Below are positions 25,627-35,131 of a stretch of DNA of 64,000 nucleotides, piece after piece. Under the pieces are notes generated by a model. The model was given only the letters and a program-made list of their open reading frames with translations. It did no database searches and was not told the DNA's origin. Position 1 is the first letter of the stretch. Each line of letters opens with the position of its first letter. The stretch spans positions 240,175 through 304,174 of the forward strand of contig NZ_JAIQDE010000009.1 in the NCBI RefSeq assembly GCF_020037015.1. The letters run 5' to 3'. This stretch comes from Corallococcus sp. AS-1-6. Lineage in GTDB: Bacteria; Myxococcota; Myxococcia; Myxococcales; Myxococcaceae. The position numbers and the translations under genes are program-made.

Positions 25627-27239
25627 GGCGTGCCCCCAGGCCCGGGCGTCACTTCCCGCGCCTTCGCCAGCGGCAGCAGCAGGCCGTGCGCGCTGGGCTC
25701 GAAGTCCGCGAGCCGCGAGGACACCACCGCCACGCTGGCCTCGTGCCACAGCGGGATGACGGGCATGTCCGCGTCCAGCTCCCGCTGCGCCTGCGCGTAC
25801 AGCGCCTTGCGCTCCTCCCGGGACGCCTGAGTCGCCGCGTCCAGCACGCGGTCCAGCTTCGGGTCCTTCAGGGCTCCCCGGTTGAAGCCGCCCCAGTGGT
25901 TCTCCGGGCCGGGGATGTTCGCGGAGTGGAACGCGCCCCGCAGCAGGTCCGGCTCCATCACGGCGGCCCACTTCAACGTGAACAGCTCGAAGCGCCCCCG
26001 GCGCACGTCCTCGAAGAACGTCCCGAACTCCAGCGCCCGCACCTCCACCGCGATGCCCCCCTTCGCCAACTGCTCCTTGAGCACCAGCGCCACCGCGCGC
26101 CGGAAGCGGTCCGTGCTCGTCTTGAAGGTGAAGGACAGGCGCGGCTGTCCCCCGGGCCCGTCCGGATCCGGATACCCCGCCGCGTCCAGCAGCCGGGCCG
26201 CCTCCTCCGGCGCGTAGCCGCAGCCCGGCGTCTGGGTGAAGGCCCAGTGCTCGCGAGGCAGCATGCTGGACGCGGGCTCCGCCAGCCCGTGCAGCTTGTG
26301 CTCCACCAGCGGGCGCACGTCGATGAGGTGACACAGCGCCTGGCGCACGCGCACGTCCGCGAGCGGCCCCTCGCGCAGGTTGAGGCCCAGGTACGTGAAG
26401 CCCGTGCCCGGCTTCGTCACCACGCGCAGGTGGGGCGCCTTGCGCAGCGCGGGCAGCACCGCCGGGGACACGTTGTTCACCACCAGGTCCGCGCGGCCCT
26501 TGAGCAGCTCCAGCACCCGCGTCGTCTCGTCCCGCACCACCCGGAACGTCAGCCTCGACACGGCGGGCCTGCCCGCATGCCAGCCCTCGAAGGGGACCAG
26601 CGTCAGGTGCTCCTCGTCCGGCCACGACTCGAACCGGAACGGGCCCGCGCCCACCGGGTGCGCCCCCTGCGCCTCCACGCCTCCGGGCCCCACGCGCTCC
26701 GCGGGCAGGATGGCCGCGGACAGCTCCGCGAGCAGCGGCGCATAGGGCCGCTTCAGGTGGAAGCGCACCGTGCGGGCGTCCACCACCTCCACCCGCTCCA
26801 CCGGCTCGTACCGCTCGCGCTTGGGGCTGCGCAGCGCCGGATTCATCAGGGCGTCGAAGGTGGCCTTCACGTCCTCCGAGGTGAGCGCGCTCCCGTCGTG
26901 GAAGGTCAGGCCCAGACGGAGGACGAACTCCACCACCGTGGGCGAGACCTCCCGGAAGGACTCCGCCAGTTGGGGCACGGGCCGGCTCGAGTCGTCGAAG
27001 GTGAGCAGCCCCGGGCTGACGAGCTGCGCCAGCCGCTGTCCATGGGCCGTGAGGGCGAAGCGATCGTCCAGGCTGTCCGGTGGGGCCTCCAACAACACCG
27101 TGATGCCCGCCGGAGGCGCAGGGTCGCGGCAGCCGGAGTCAAGCACCAGCGCCAGCGCGATGAAGGACACCCGGGCGGCGCGGGAGGGCAGGGGAGGCAT
27201 GGCGTCTGTCACGAGGTGGATGTCAGGCGGGGCGTCCAT
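25623..27239 (-). CDS. ABC transporter substrate-binding lipoprotein, family 5 (peptide-type)
   Basis: A 538-residue extracytoplasmic solute-binding protein. A signal sequence leads to a lipobox-like LDSGC. The family-5 signature region is FREVSPTVVEFVLRLGLTFHDGSALTSEDVKATFDAL (near 90-130). The start used here (27239) has GAAGAAGG about 10 nt upstream. An ATG at 27200, nearer to the signal sequence, is an alternative with a poorer ribosome site. It heads a three-gene operon with two permeases. With no ATPases present, the system is an incomplete importer in this location. The dacB-type gene is divergent. Confidence 0.9.
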   Translation of the reverse strand: MDAPPDIHLVTDAMPPLPSRAARVSFIALALVLDSGCRDPAPPAGITVLLEAPPDSLDDRFALTAHGQRLAQLVSPGLLTFDDSSRPVPQLAESFREVSPTVVEFVLRLGLTFHDGSALTSEDVKATFDALMNPALRSPKRERYEPVERVEVVDARTVRFHLKRPYAPLLAELSAAILPAERVGPGGVEAQGAHPVGAGPFRFESWPDEEHLTLVPFEGWHAGRPAVSRLTFRVVRDETTRVLELLKGRADLVVNNVSPAVLPALRKAPHLRVVTKPGTGFTYLGLNLREGPLADVRVRQALCHLIDVRPLVEHKLHGLAEPASSMLPREHWAFTQTPGCGYAPEEAARLLDAAGYPDPDGPGGQPRLSFTFKTSTDRFRRAVALVLKEQLAKGGIAVEVRALEFGTFFEDVRRGRFELFTLKWAAVMEPDLLRGAFHSANIPGPENHWGGFNRGALKDPKLDRVLDAATQASREERKALYAQAQRELDADMPVIPLWHEASVAVVSSRLADFEPSAHGLLLPLAKAREVTPGPGGTP

Positions 27240-27373
27240 GCTGCGACAGCCTTCTTCCTGTTTCCAGGAAGCAGGCAGGCGTGCAGGGTAACGGTGGACG
27301 TGGAGCCTCCCCCCGCCCTTGCCGCCCCTTTCGTCCCTTCTTCATAATGGAACGCGACTTCCCCGGAGCGTGC

Positions 27374-29611
27374 GTGCAGGTTTTTCGAACCAGACCCTTC
27401 TGGGCAGCGACCGCCATTGCCTTGTGGCTGCCTTCCGCCACCCTGGCCGCGTCGCCGTCCGCCGAGAAAAAGGCTGAGCGCGAGGCGCTGAAGAACGCGC
27501 TCGTCCAGGTGATGCAGCGCACCGCGCTCAAGAGCAGCCGCGTCGGCGTGCACATGCAGAGCCTGGACGACGGCACCGTGGTGTTCAGCCACAACGCGGA
27601 CGAGCTGCTCAACCCCGCCTCCAACGTGAAGCTCGTCACGTCCTCCGCGGCGCTCGTCGCCCTGGGGCCGGAGTTCCGCTACGAGACGGAGTTCCTCGTC
27701 GAGCAGGAGCTGCCCGCCGACGGCAAGGTCAAGACGCTCTACGTGCGCGGCAAGGGTGACCCCACCATCACCACCGAGCGCCTCTACGGCATGACCTCCG
27801 AGCTGCTCCACGCGGGCCTCAAGGAGGTGCAGGACATCGTCGTGGACGACTCCTGGTTCGACGCCGAGCGCACCCCGCCCGGCTACGACCAGGAGGACTC
27901 CGACCGCGCGTACATGGCGCCCACCGGCGCGCTGAGCCTCAACTGGAACGCGGTCGCCGTCTACGTGCGCTCCGCTCCCGGCGGCAAGGCCGTGGTGGAC
28001 ATGGAGCCGCCCAGCGACTTCTTCGTCGTGGACAGCTCCGTCACCAGCGGCCCCGGCCGCGCCCGGCGCGTGTCCGTGAAGTCGGACGCGTTCGGTGACA
28101 AGCAGAAGATCGTCGTGAAGGGCCAGGTCCCCGACGAGCGCGGCGCCGTCAGCGTCTGGAAGAAGATCGACAACCCGCCCATGTACTTCGGCTACACGCT
28201 GAAGCAGTTGCTCACCTCGCGCGGCGTGAAGGTGAAGGGCAAGGTGAAGTCAGGCCTGGCGCCTTCACGCGCGAAGGTCGTGCACGTGGCCCAGTCGGAC
28301 ACGTTCGACATCGTCCTCAAGCGCCTCAACAAGCTGTCCAGCAACTTCGTCGCGGAGACGCTCCTCAAGACGATGGGCGCGGAGCTGCGCGGACAGCCGG
28401 GCTCGTTCACCAAGGGCGTGGACGTGGTGGAGGAGTTCCTGGACCGAGACGTGGGCATCCCGCGCGGCACCTACGTGATGAAGAACGGCAGCGGGCTCAA
28501 CGACGCCAACCGCTTCTCCACCGCGCAGGTGGACCGGCTGCTGCGCCACATGTACGAGCGCTTCCCGCTGGCCCCGGAGTACCTGTCCTCGCTGGGCATC
28601 GCCGGCAAGGACGGCACGCTCAAGTACCGCTTCGACGGCACGGACGCCGTGGGCCGGCTGCGCGCCAAGACGGGCACCCTGGAGGGCGTCTCCGCGCTCA
28701 GCGGCTACGTGCAGTCCGCGGGCGGGGAGAAGTTCTCCTTCTCCATCATGGTCAACGACTACGCGGGCCGCGCGGGCCCCGTCGTCGCGGGCATGGACGC
28801 GCTGGGCGCCGCCGTGGCCGCCACCGGCTCCACGCTGGGGCCGGGCACCGCGCTGGCCTCCCTCAACGAGGGCCAGAAGCCCCAGGGCGGCCTGCCGGAC
28901 ATCGCCAACCGCGTGAAGACCTACCTGGAGCTGGGCAGGCAGCGCGACCAGCGCAACATCGGCTTCCTGCGCACCGCGTGGCGCAGCGAGCGCGACCCCG
29001 CCGTGCGCGCCGTGCTGGCGGAGAGCCTCTACCAGTCCAACCCGCACGACTACCTGGGCACCCGCACGCTGCTGGACAGCTACGCCGCCACGGACGACGT
29101 CTACGGCCGCCTGCGCCAGGTGGCCCACGCCCTGTCCGTGGGCGTGCCCGGCGTGAGCAGCATGGTGGAGCTGGCCTCCGGCGGAAACACGGAGGCCCTG
29201 GCCCGCGTGCTGGAGCTGTGCCGCGCGGCCGGCGCCGCCCGTGACCTGGAGGCGCAGGACGAGCTGGCGGACGGCCTGGGCGAGGTGGCCCGCACGGCCC
29301 CCGAGGAGCTCGTCACCGCCCTGCGCGCCGCCAGCGCCGTGGAGCGCGACGCGACCGTGCCGCTCTTGGCCCAGGGGCTGGTGAAGGCCGGGGACACCAC
29401 CCACCCGTTCTGGAAGTCCCTGCGCAAGCTGGGCTCCGGCGGGACGGACCCGCAGCTCGTCGCCTTCGCCAAGGGGCTGGACTCCACCCTCACCACCCAG
29501 ACGGCCGAGGCCCGGACCGCCCAGCGCGCCCAGCCCGTCCAGGTCGTCGCCCCGGCTTCCGCCACGCCCAACGTGGTCCCTGCCTCCGGGGTCCTCCGCC
29601 CGGGCGGGTAG
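27374..29611 (+). CDS. dacB: D-alanyl-D-alanine carboxypeptidase/endopeptidase, PBP4 (S13) family, with a C-terminal extension
   Basis: A periplasmic enzyme trimming peptidoglycan cross-links. After a signal peptide (cleavage likely near residue 26, TLA-AS), the three active-site motifs of S13 penicillin-binding proteins follow: SxxK as S83-NVK, SxN as SSN in NKLSSNFVAETLLK, and KTG in RLRAKTGTLEGVSALSG. The GTG at 27374 is preferred over the ATG at 27347 because it has GGAG 5 nt upstream and begins at the signal sequence. The catalytic part ends near residue 480. A further 265 residues of Ala/Leu-rich helical repeats, HEAT-like in pattern, are absent from E. coli PBP4 (477 residues). Confidence 0.9.
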   Translation: MQVFRTRPFWAATAIALWLPSATLAASPSAEKKAEREALKNALVQVMQRTALKSSRVGVHMQSLDDGTVVFSHNADELLNPASNVKLVTSSAALVALGPEFRYETEFLVEQELPADGKVKTLYVRGKGDPTITTERLYGMTSELLHAGLKEVQDIVVDDSWFDAERTPPGYDQEDSDRAYMAPTGALSLNWNAVAVYVRSAPGGKAVVDMEPPSDFFVVDSSVTSGPGRARRVSVKSDAFGDKQKIVVKGQVPDERGAVSVWKKIDNPPMYFGYTLKQLLTSRGVKVKGKVKSGLAPSRAKVVHVAQSDTFDIVLKRLNKLSSNFVAETLLKTMGAELRGQPGSFTKGVDVVEEFLDRDVGIPRGTYVMKNGSGLNDANRFSTAQVDRLLRHMYERFPLAPEYLSSLGIAGKDGTLKYRFDGTDAVGRLRAKTGTLEGVSALSGYVQSAGGEKFSFSIMVNDYAGRAGPVVAGMDALGAAVAATGSTLGPGTALASLNEGQKPQGGLPDIANRVKTYLELGRQRDQRNIGFLRTAWRSERDPAVRAVLAESLYQSNPHDYLGTRTLLDSYAATDDVYGRLRQVAHALSVGVPGVSSMVELASGGNTEALARVLELCRAAGAARDLEAQDELADGLGEVARTAPEELVTALRAASAVERDATVPLLAQGLVKAGDTTHPFWKSLRKLGSGGTDPQLVAFAKGLDSTLTTQTAEARTAQRAQPVQVVAPASATPNVVPASGVLRPGG

Positions 29612-29629
29612 GCCCCTCCCGCCGCGCTT

Positions 29630-29660
29630 CGCCGTCCGGACCCCAGGCGTCCGGGCGGCG
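29630..29660. terminator. Hairpin after the PBP4 gene
   Basis: CGCCGTCCGGAC (29630-29641) pairs with GTCCGGGCGGCG (29649-29660) with one G-T pair, giving a 12-bp stem around a 7-nt loop, 18 nt after the stop. No T-run follows. Confidence 0.5.
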
Positions 29661-29863
29661 CTCCCTCCCAGCCCCCGTCAACGCCCCGGAATCCTTGAGA
29701 CTTCCTGCCCGGGGAGCAGGCGGACGTGCGTCCCGGGCGCCCCTGGCCGTTTAGTGGCCCGGGGAATGTCAGTGGTGGATGCTATGGGCTGAAGGACCTG
29801 TCGGGGCGTGTGGCCTCGCAGGTTTGTTCCTGGCCCTAGAGGGGTCAGGTATCGGGAGGAAAC

Positions 29864-30373
29864 ATGGCTGGAGGCGTGAACAAGGTCATTCTCATCGGCA
29901 ACCTCGGGGCGGACCCCGAAGTGCGCTTCACCCCGGGCGGTCAGGCCGTGGCGAACTTCCGCATCGCGACGAGCGAGAGCTGGAACGACAAGAACGGCCA
30001 GAAGCAGGAGCGCACCGAGTGGCACCGCATCGTCGTCTGGGGAAAGCTCGCGGAGCTGTGCGGCGAGTACCTCAAGAAGGGACGGCAGTGCTTCGTCGAA
30101 GGCCGTCTGCAGACGCGCGAGTGGATGGATAAGGAGAACAAGAAGAACTACACCACCGAGGTCGTCGCCACCTCCGTCACCTTCCTCGGCGGCCGTGACG
30201 CCGGTGAGGGCTACAGCGGCGGCAATGGCGGTGGGCGCCGGCAGCAGCAGGGCAACGGCGGCTACGGGCAGGGTCGTGACGACTACGGCCAGCCGCCGCC
30301 TCCCATGGGCATGGACGACGGTGGGGGCATGGGCGGCAATCCCGGCGGAACGGACGACGACATCCCGTTCTAA
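29864..30373 (+). CDS. ssb: Single-stranded DNA-binding protein
   Basis: A 169-residue SSB that coats single-stranded DNA in replication and repair. The OB-fold covers residues 1 to about 110: [32 protein letters not shown], then [25 protein letters not shown] and [12 protein letters not shown] Gly/Gln-rich linker follows. The acidic tail ends DDDIPF, which recruits partner proteins. GGGAGGA lies 6 nt before the ATG. The 252-nt gap upstream shows no convincing promoter. A strong terminator-like hairpin follows the stop. Confidence 0.97.
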   Translation: MAGGVNKVILIGNLGADPEVRFTPGGQAVANFRIATSESWNDKNGQKQERTEWHRIVVWGKLAELCGEYLKKGRQCFVEGRLQTREWMDKENKKNYTTEVVATSVTFLGGRDAGEGYSGGNGGGRRQQQGNGGYGQGRDDYGQPPPPMGMDDGGGMGGNPGGTDDDIPF

Positions 30374-30402
30374 CGCCTGGGGCCTTCCCCCTTGAAAAGC
30401 GA

Positions 30403-30435
30403 ACCGGCCGCTCCTGGATGTCAGGGGCGGCCGGT
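30403..30435. terminator. Bidirectional terminator between ssb and sdhC
   Basis: ACCGGCCGC (30403-30411) pairs perfectly with GCGGCCGGT (30427-30435). The stem extends inward by four more pairs. A short A-rich stretch precedes it and TGTTT follows, so it could serve the converging ssb and sdhC transcripts. Confidence 0.6.
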
Positions 30436-30495
30436 CGTGTTTCCAGACTCCAACGCACCGGGGCTTCAAGGCCCCGGCGCTGCTTCAGGCCTGCT

Positions 30496-31179
30496 TCAGC
30501 CGACGTCCATGCCCGCCGGGCCGTACGCCGCGCCCGCCGTGTAGAGGGCGTAGATGGCGCCCCAGGACATGGCCAGCAGGATGAGGAAGATGAGGATGGA
30601 GATGGGCTCGAAGCGGCGCATGGAGCGGTCGCTCGCGAGGATGCCCCAGCCCATGCCGAAGGTCTGAAGGCCGTTGGCCAGGTGGTACGAGGTGCCCAGC
30701 GTGCCCAGCAGGTAAACCATCAGCGTGGGGCCGTGGTAGTGCATCTCCCGCGCGATATCCATGAAGGGCTCCGCGTGGCCCTCCACCAGGCGCGGGTGCA
30801 GGAACGCCAGCCAGATGTGCGCGCCCAGGAACGCGAGCACGCCCAGGCCGGCCACGCGCTGCACGATGTACTTGAGGTTGCCGTAGTTGTTGTAGGCGAG
30901 GTTGTTGGGCTTCATCGTGAAGATGCGCAACAGCCCCCACGCCGTGTGGATGAGCAGCGGCAGCATGACGATGATGAACGTGAACGCCTGGGCGAACGGG
31001 TTCGCGTACTCCGTCACCGACTTTTCCCAGGCCGTCGCGCCGTAGAAGGCGGACAGGTTGTCCCACAGATGGTTGATGACCCAGATGCTCAGGGGCACCA
31101 CGGCGAGGAACGACCCCAGCCGCGACTTCAAGAGGGGCGTCCGGTCGGTGATGGCTTCGGCGGTGGCTTGGGTGCTCAT
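30496..31179 (-). CDS. sdhC: Succinate dehydrogenase cytochrome b subunit
   Basis: A 227-residue membrane protein of the succinate dehydrogenase/fumarate reductase cytochrome b family (b558 type), which anchors the SdhAB enzyme, binds haem and reduces quinone. Five helices are predicted, with candidate haem-ligand histidines in PLLIHTAWGLLRIF, GAHIWLAFLHPRL and GTSYHLANGLQTFGMGWG. The ATG at 31179 is chosen because GGAG precedes it by 5 nt; an upstream frame start at 31233 is unsupported. No sdhA or sdhB lies next to it on either side, which is unusual for this gene. A TATAAA element at 31266-31271 on the minus strand may be its -10 region. Confidence 0.88.
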   Translation of the reverse strand: MSTQATAEAITDRTPLLKSRLGSFLAVVPLSIWVINHLWDNLSAFYGATAWEKSVTEYANPFAQAFTFIIVMLPLLIHTAWGLLRIFTMKPNNLAYNNYGNLKYIVQRVAGLGVLAFLGAHIWLAFLHPRLVEGHAEPFMDIAREMHYHGPTLMVYLLGTLGTSYHLANGLQTFGMGWGILASDRSMRRFEPISILIFLILLAMSWGAIYALYTAGAAYGPAGMDVG

Positions 31180-31265
31180 CGAGTCTCCAGCGGGGCGCGC
31201 GGTCGGGTGGGGTGAGGACCCCCGCGAGCCCAAGTCAGGGCCTGGGTGATACGGCCTTCCGGCGG

Positions 31266-31271
31266 TTTATA
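31266..31271 (-). promoter_or_regulatory. Candidate -10 element for sdhC
   Basis: On the minus strand TATAAA lies 86 nt upstream of the sdhC ATG, in the 272-nt gap shared with the divergent hslO gene. No clear -35 sequence was found at the usual distance. Confidence 0.3.
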
Positions 31272-31451
31272 GCCGTTCCGTCACGCGGGCTGGATTTCTT
31301 CCGCACCGGTCCGTGCCAGCCGGGGAACACCGACTCATAAGCCCTGGCGATGCCAGCCCCCCGCCCTGACTGCTGGCCGCCAGGCGGGCGTCCCGTCCCA
31401 GCCCCTCTTCCGTTGGCGGGCGCGAACGGGTGGGGCACGCTAACCAGCCCT

Positions 31452-32345
31452 ATGACTGATGAGCTTGTCAGTGGATTGTTGAAGGCGACGGACCTGCGCC
31501 TGGTGCTGGCCACCACCGGGGCCCTGTCCCGCCAGGCCCGCGCCACCCACCAGAGCATGCCGGCCTCCGCCGCGCTCCTGTCCCAGGGCCTCACCGCCGC
31601 CGCCCTCATGGGGTCGCTGCGCAAGGGCACGGACTCCCGCATCAACCTGCAACTGGAGTGTGACGGCCCCCTGCGCGGCCTCTTCGTGGACGGCGACGCG
31701 AACGGCGTCGTGCGCGGCTACGTGAAGAACACCCTGGTGGAGTACGTGGGGACGGAGGGGAGCTATCACTGGCGCCCGGTGCTGGGGAACCAGGGCTTCC
31801 TGTCCGTGCTGCGCGACCAGGGCGGCGGCGAGTACTACCGCTCATCCGTGGAGCTGGAGCACTTCGACCTGGTGGCGGACCTGGAGCGCTACTTCCACCA
31901 GTCGGATCAGGTGCCCTCGCACCTGATGGTGGCCCAGGTGCCCGGCCTGGTGGACGGCCAGGAGGATCCGCTGGCCACGGTGGTGGGCCTGCTCGTGCAG
32001 CCCCTGCCGGACGGGGACCGGGACGCCTTCAAGGCGCTGGGCACCCGGCTCAAGGCGCAGTTCCAGACGGCCGTGCGGGCCCACGCCCGGGACGGGGCGG
32101 CGGTGCTCCTGCGCTCGCTCGTGCCGGAGGCGGACCTGGAGATCATGTCCCGCTATCCCCTGCGCTTCACCTGCTCGTGCAGCCGCGACCGCGTGAAGCT
32201 CGCGCTGCTCGCCATGGGCCGCGAGGAGCTGAAGGACCTGCTGGAGAAGGAAGGCCAGGCGGAGGCCACCTGCCAGTTCTGCACGACGCGCTATGTCATC
32301 CCCGGCGCGGAGATCCAGCAGATGCTCACCGAGGGCAGCGCCTGA
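31452..32345 (+). CDS. hslO: Redox-regulated chaperone Hsp33
   Basis: A 297-residue cytosolic holdase, activated when oxidation releases zinc from its C-terminal cysteines. The zinc motif is visible as CSC in LRFTCSCSRDRV, followed 30 residues later by CQFC. The N-terminal substrate-binding fold carries ATHQSMPASAALLSQGLTAAALMGSL and GPLRGLFVDGDANGVVRGYVKN. The ATG at 31452 is favoured over the long upstream frame start at 31350. No Shine-Dalgarno site precedes it, so the message could be leaderless or poorly translated. It lies between a divergent sdhC and a phosphoribosyltransferase gene. Confidence 0.95.
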   Translation: MTDELVSGLLKATDLRLVLATTGALSRQARATHQSMPASAALLSQGLTAAALMGSLRKGTDSRINLQLECDGPLRGLFVDGDANGVVRGYVKNTLVEYVGTEGSYHWRPVLGNQGFLSVLRDQGGGEYYRSSVELEHFDLVADLERYFHQSDQVPSHLMVAQVPGLVDGQEDPLATVVGLLVQPLPDGDRDAFKALGTRLKAQFQTAVRAHARDGAAVLLRSLVPEADLEIMSRYPLRFTCSCSRDRVKLALLAMGREELKDLLEKEGQAEATCQFCTTRYVIPGAEIQQMLTEGSA

Positions 32346-32357
32346 CGTGAAGACAGA

Positions 32358-32378
32358 CATCCGCTTCTACAGCGGATG
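32358..32378 (+). terminator. Hairpin after hslO
   Basis: CATCCGC (32358-32364) pairs perfectly with GCGGATG (32372-32378) around a TTCTACA loop, 12 nt after the hslO stop. The tail is not T-rich. Confidence 0.4.
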
Positions 32379-32479
32379 ATTCAGCGCTTCACACCATCCG
32401 GGGAGGCAGGCGCGGCGGTTGTGGCGGGGGCCCGGTGCTCGGGATATGACAGGGCGGCACCTCACCCGGAGCTTTCGCC

Positions 32480-33175
32480 GTGGCCATCAAGCGGGCAGCG
32501 CCGCCGAAGTCCCAGGACCAGCGCAACCCTTCCCCGAAGTCTTCCGCGCCCTCCGCCGCCCAGAAGGACGGGGCGGAGAAGCTCGTCTCCATTCCCAATG
32601 ACATGGTGCTGGCGCCCCAGGTGGAGGCCCCGCGCCAACCCACCGGCCGCGACCAGTCCCGGCACAAGTCCACCGGCGTGGTGGAGCTGTCGTGGGCGGA
32701 GTTCGACCGGAAGGTGCAGCAGTTGGCGCGCACCATCCGTCAGGCCTGGGAGCCACAGGCGGTGGTGGGCGTGGCCCACGGCGGCGTGTACGTGGGCGGG
32801 GCGCTCGCGGGCGCGCTCGGCTGCAAGTTCTACCCCGTGCGCATCAGCCGCCGCAGCCGCGACAAGGCCGAGCGCACCCCGGAGCGGGGCCAGCCGCAGG
32901 TGAGCGAGGAGATGTCCCCGGAGCTCAAGGGCTGCCGCGTGCTCATCGTGGACGACATCGCCTCCAGCGGGGACACGCTGGGGCTGGCCACGGCGCTCGC
33001 GAAGAAGATGGGCGCGAAGGAGATCCGCACCGCGTGCCTCATCGCGCGGCCGGAGGGCTTCACGCCGGACCACGTGGGGCTGTCCACGGACGCGCTCTTC
33101 GTCTTCCCGTGGGACTACCAGCCGGTGACGGGCGACGCCCACCCGGACGACGACCCGGACAAGGCCGGAGCCTGA
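32480..33175 (+). CDS. Phosphoribosyltransferase-domain protein
   Basis: A 231-residue cytosolic protein. Residues 1 to about 85 are Pro/Lys/Gln-rich and probably disordered. The type I phosphoribosyltransferase fold follows, with the PRPP-binding motif [16 protein letters not shown] and the segment [23 protein letters not shown]. This pattern is closest to hypoxanthine/xanthine phosphoribosyltransferases, which salvage purines, but the long N-terminal extension is atypical and the base specificity is not clear. GTG start with GGAG 8 nt upstream. It begins the group PRT-selB-kinase-regulator, with 27 nt to selB. Confidence 0.84.
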   Translation: MAIKRAAPPKSQDQRNPSPKSSAPSAAQKDGAEKLVSIPNDMVLAPQVEAPRQPTGRDQSRHKSTGVVELSWAEFDRKVQQLARTIRQAWEPQAVVGVAHGGVYVGGALAGALGCKFYPVRISRRSRDKAERTPERGQPQVSEEMSPELKGCRVLIVDDIASSGDTLGLATALAKKMGAKEIRTACLIARPEGFTPDHVGLSTDALFVFPWDYQPVTGDAHPDDDPDKAGA

Positions 33176-33202
33176 GTCCCGCGGCGGGGCGCTGACGCGG
33201 CG

Positions 33203-35131
33203 ATGATCATCGGGACGGCGGGGCACATCGACCACGGCAAGACGTCCCTCGTGAAGGCGCTGACGGGCACCGACACCGACCGGCTCCCGGAGGAGAAGCG
33301 GCGGGGCATCACCCTGGAGCTGGGCTTCGCGCACCTGCCGCTGCCGGACGGACAGGTGGCGGGCGTGGTGGACGTGCCCGGCCACGAGCGCTTCGTGAAG
33401 GCCATGGCCGCGGGCGCGGGCGGCGTGGACCTGGCCGTGCTGGTGGTCGCGGCGGACGAGGGCGTCATGCCCCAGACGCGCGAGCACCTGGACATCTGCC
33501 GGCTGCTCGGCGTGAAGGCGGGCGTCGTCGCGCTCACCAAGGCGGACCTGCTGGAGGGCCTGGGCGACGACTGGCGCGCGCTGGTGGAGGCGGACCTCGC
33601 CGCGCTCACCGCCGGCACCTTCCTGGAGACCGCGCCCGTGGTGCCGGTGTCCTCGCGCACGGGGCAGGGCCTGCCGGAGCTGAAGGCGGCGCTCGCCCAC
33701 GCCGGCGCGTCGCTGCCACGGCGCCCCGCGGAGGGGCCCGTGTTCCTCCCGGTGGACCGGGCCTTCACCATCAAGGGCTTCGGCACGGTGGTGACGGGCA
33801 CGCTGTTGTCCGGCGCGCTGGCGGTGGACGACGCGGTGTCGCTGCTCCCCCCGGTGGCCGGCGCGCGCCCGGGCCCCTTCCGCGTCCGGGGCGTGCAGGT
33901 GCACGGCCAGCCGGTGGCGCGCGTGGAGGCGGGGCAGCGCGCGGCGGTGAACGTGGCGGACGTGCAGCCGGAGGACGTGCACCGGGGCATGGTGCTCACG
34001 CGCGCGGGCGAGCTGCCGGAGACGTCCATGCTGGACGTGGAGCTGACGCTGCTGCCCGCCGCGGAAGCGCCCCTGCCCAAGCGCCGCAAGCTGCTGCTGC
34101 ACCTGGGCACCGCGCAGGTGGAGGCCACGGTGGCGCTGCTGGACCTGGACTCGCTCGCGCCGGGGGAGACGGGGCTCGCGCAGCTCCGGCTGGAGTCGCC
34201 GGTGGGCGCGCTCGTGGGCCAGCGCTTCATCCTGCGCGGCTCGCGCGCGCTGCCGGGACGGGGCGCCACGGTGGCCGGGGGGCGGGTGCTCTCCATCACG
34301 CCGCCGCGCCGGCGCAAGGGCGCGTCGTCCGTGGTGCGGCCGCTTTTGGAGGCGGACGCGGCCGGGCAGGTGGGGTGGCTCCTCCGGCAGGCGGGCTACG
34401 CGGGGCTCACGCAGACGGAGCTGTTCGGCCGCTCGGGGCTTTCGCCCAAGGTGCTCACGCGCACGCTGGAGCTGCTGGGCGCGAAGGGGCAGGTGCTGCT
34501 GGTGGACCGCGACCGGCGGCTCTACGTGGCGCAGGACGTCTTCGAGGGCCTGCGCCAGCGCTCGCTCGCGCTGCTGGCCGCGTTCCACGAGCGCGAGCCC
34601 ATGCGGGACGGCCTGTCGCGCGAGGAGCTCCGTCAGCGGCTCTCCGCCCAACTGGACGCCCGCCTGTTCCAGCGCGTGGTGCAGGCGCTGGTGGACTCCG
34701 GCGGCGTGGAGGCGGAGAAGGACCTGGTGCGCCTCAAGGGCCGGGGCCGTACGCTCACGCTGGGCGACGAGGCCGCGCGCACGCGCCTGTCCGCGGAGCT
34801 GTCCGCGGCGGGGCTCGCGCCGCCCACCGTCACGGAGCTGTCCCAGAAGCTGGGGCTCGCGCCCGCGAAGCTGCAGGAGCTGTTGAAGGTGCTGGTGTCG
34901 TCGGGCACCGGCGTGCGGGTGAGCGAGGAGCTGTGCTTCGACGCGGGCGCTCTGGAGGACCTGCGCGCCCGGCTGGTGGCGTACCTGAAGGAGCAGAAGG
35001 AGATTTCCACGCAGGCCTTCAAGGAGCTGGTGGGCCAGAGCCGCAAGTTCACCATCCCGCTGTCGGAGTACTTCGACCGGGAGAAGGTGACGCTGCGGGT
35101 GGGGGACAAACGGGTGCTGCGTCGCGGATGA
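33203..35131 (+). CDS. selB: Selenocysteine-specific translation elongation factor SelB
   Basis: A 642-residue GTPase that delivers selenocysteinyl-tRNA to UGA codons marked by a SECIS hairpin. The GTPase motifs are GHIDHGKT (residues 7-14), RGITLELGF (34-42), DVPGHERF (57-64) and TKAD near 112. SelB-type domain II starts with [15 protein letters not shown]. The C-terminal half has the winged-helix repeats that bind the SECIS RNA. The presence of selB implies that the organism makes selenoproteins, such as formate dehydrogenase. selA, selD and the selenocysteine tRNA were not seen. The stop overlaps the next start (ATGA), linking it to a signalling pair. Confidence 0.95.
   Translation: MIIGTAGHIDHGKTSLVKALTGTDTDRLPEEKRRGITLELGFAHLPLPDGQVAGVVDVPGHERFVKAMAAGAGGVDLAVLVVAADEGVMPQTREHLDICRLLGVKAGVVALTKADLLEGLGDDWRALVEADLAALTAGTFLETAPVVPVSSRTGQGLPELKAALAHAGASLPRRPAEGPVFLPVDRAFTIKGFGTVVTGTLLSGALAVDDAVSLLPPVAGARPGPFRVRGVQVHGQPVARVEAGQRAAVNVADVQPEDVHRGMVLTRAGELPETSMLDVELTLLPAAEAPLPKRRKLLLHLGTAQVEATVALLDLDSLAPGETGLAQLRLESPVGALVGQRFILRGSRALPGRGATVAGGRVLSITPPRRRKGASSVVRPLLEADAAGQVGWLLRQAGYAGLTQTELFGRSGLSPKVLTRTLELLGAKGQVLLVDRDRRLYVAQDVFEGLRQRSLALLAAFHEREPMRDGLSREELRQRLSAQLDARLFQRVVQALVDSGGVEAEKDLVRLKGRGRTLTLGDEAARTRLSAELSAAGLAPPTVTELSQKLGLAPAKLQELLKVLVSSGTGVRVSEELCFDAGALEDLRARLVAYLKEQKEISTQAFKELVGQSRKFTIPLSEYFDREKVTLRVGDKRVLRRG

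Noticed and set aside
32346..35131. A selenocysteine tRNA or selA near selB
   Set aside because: I looked for a long tRNA-like fold and for a SelA frame in the gaps on either side and saw none.
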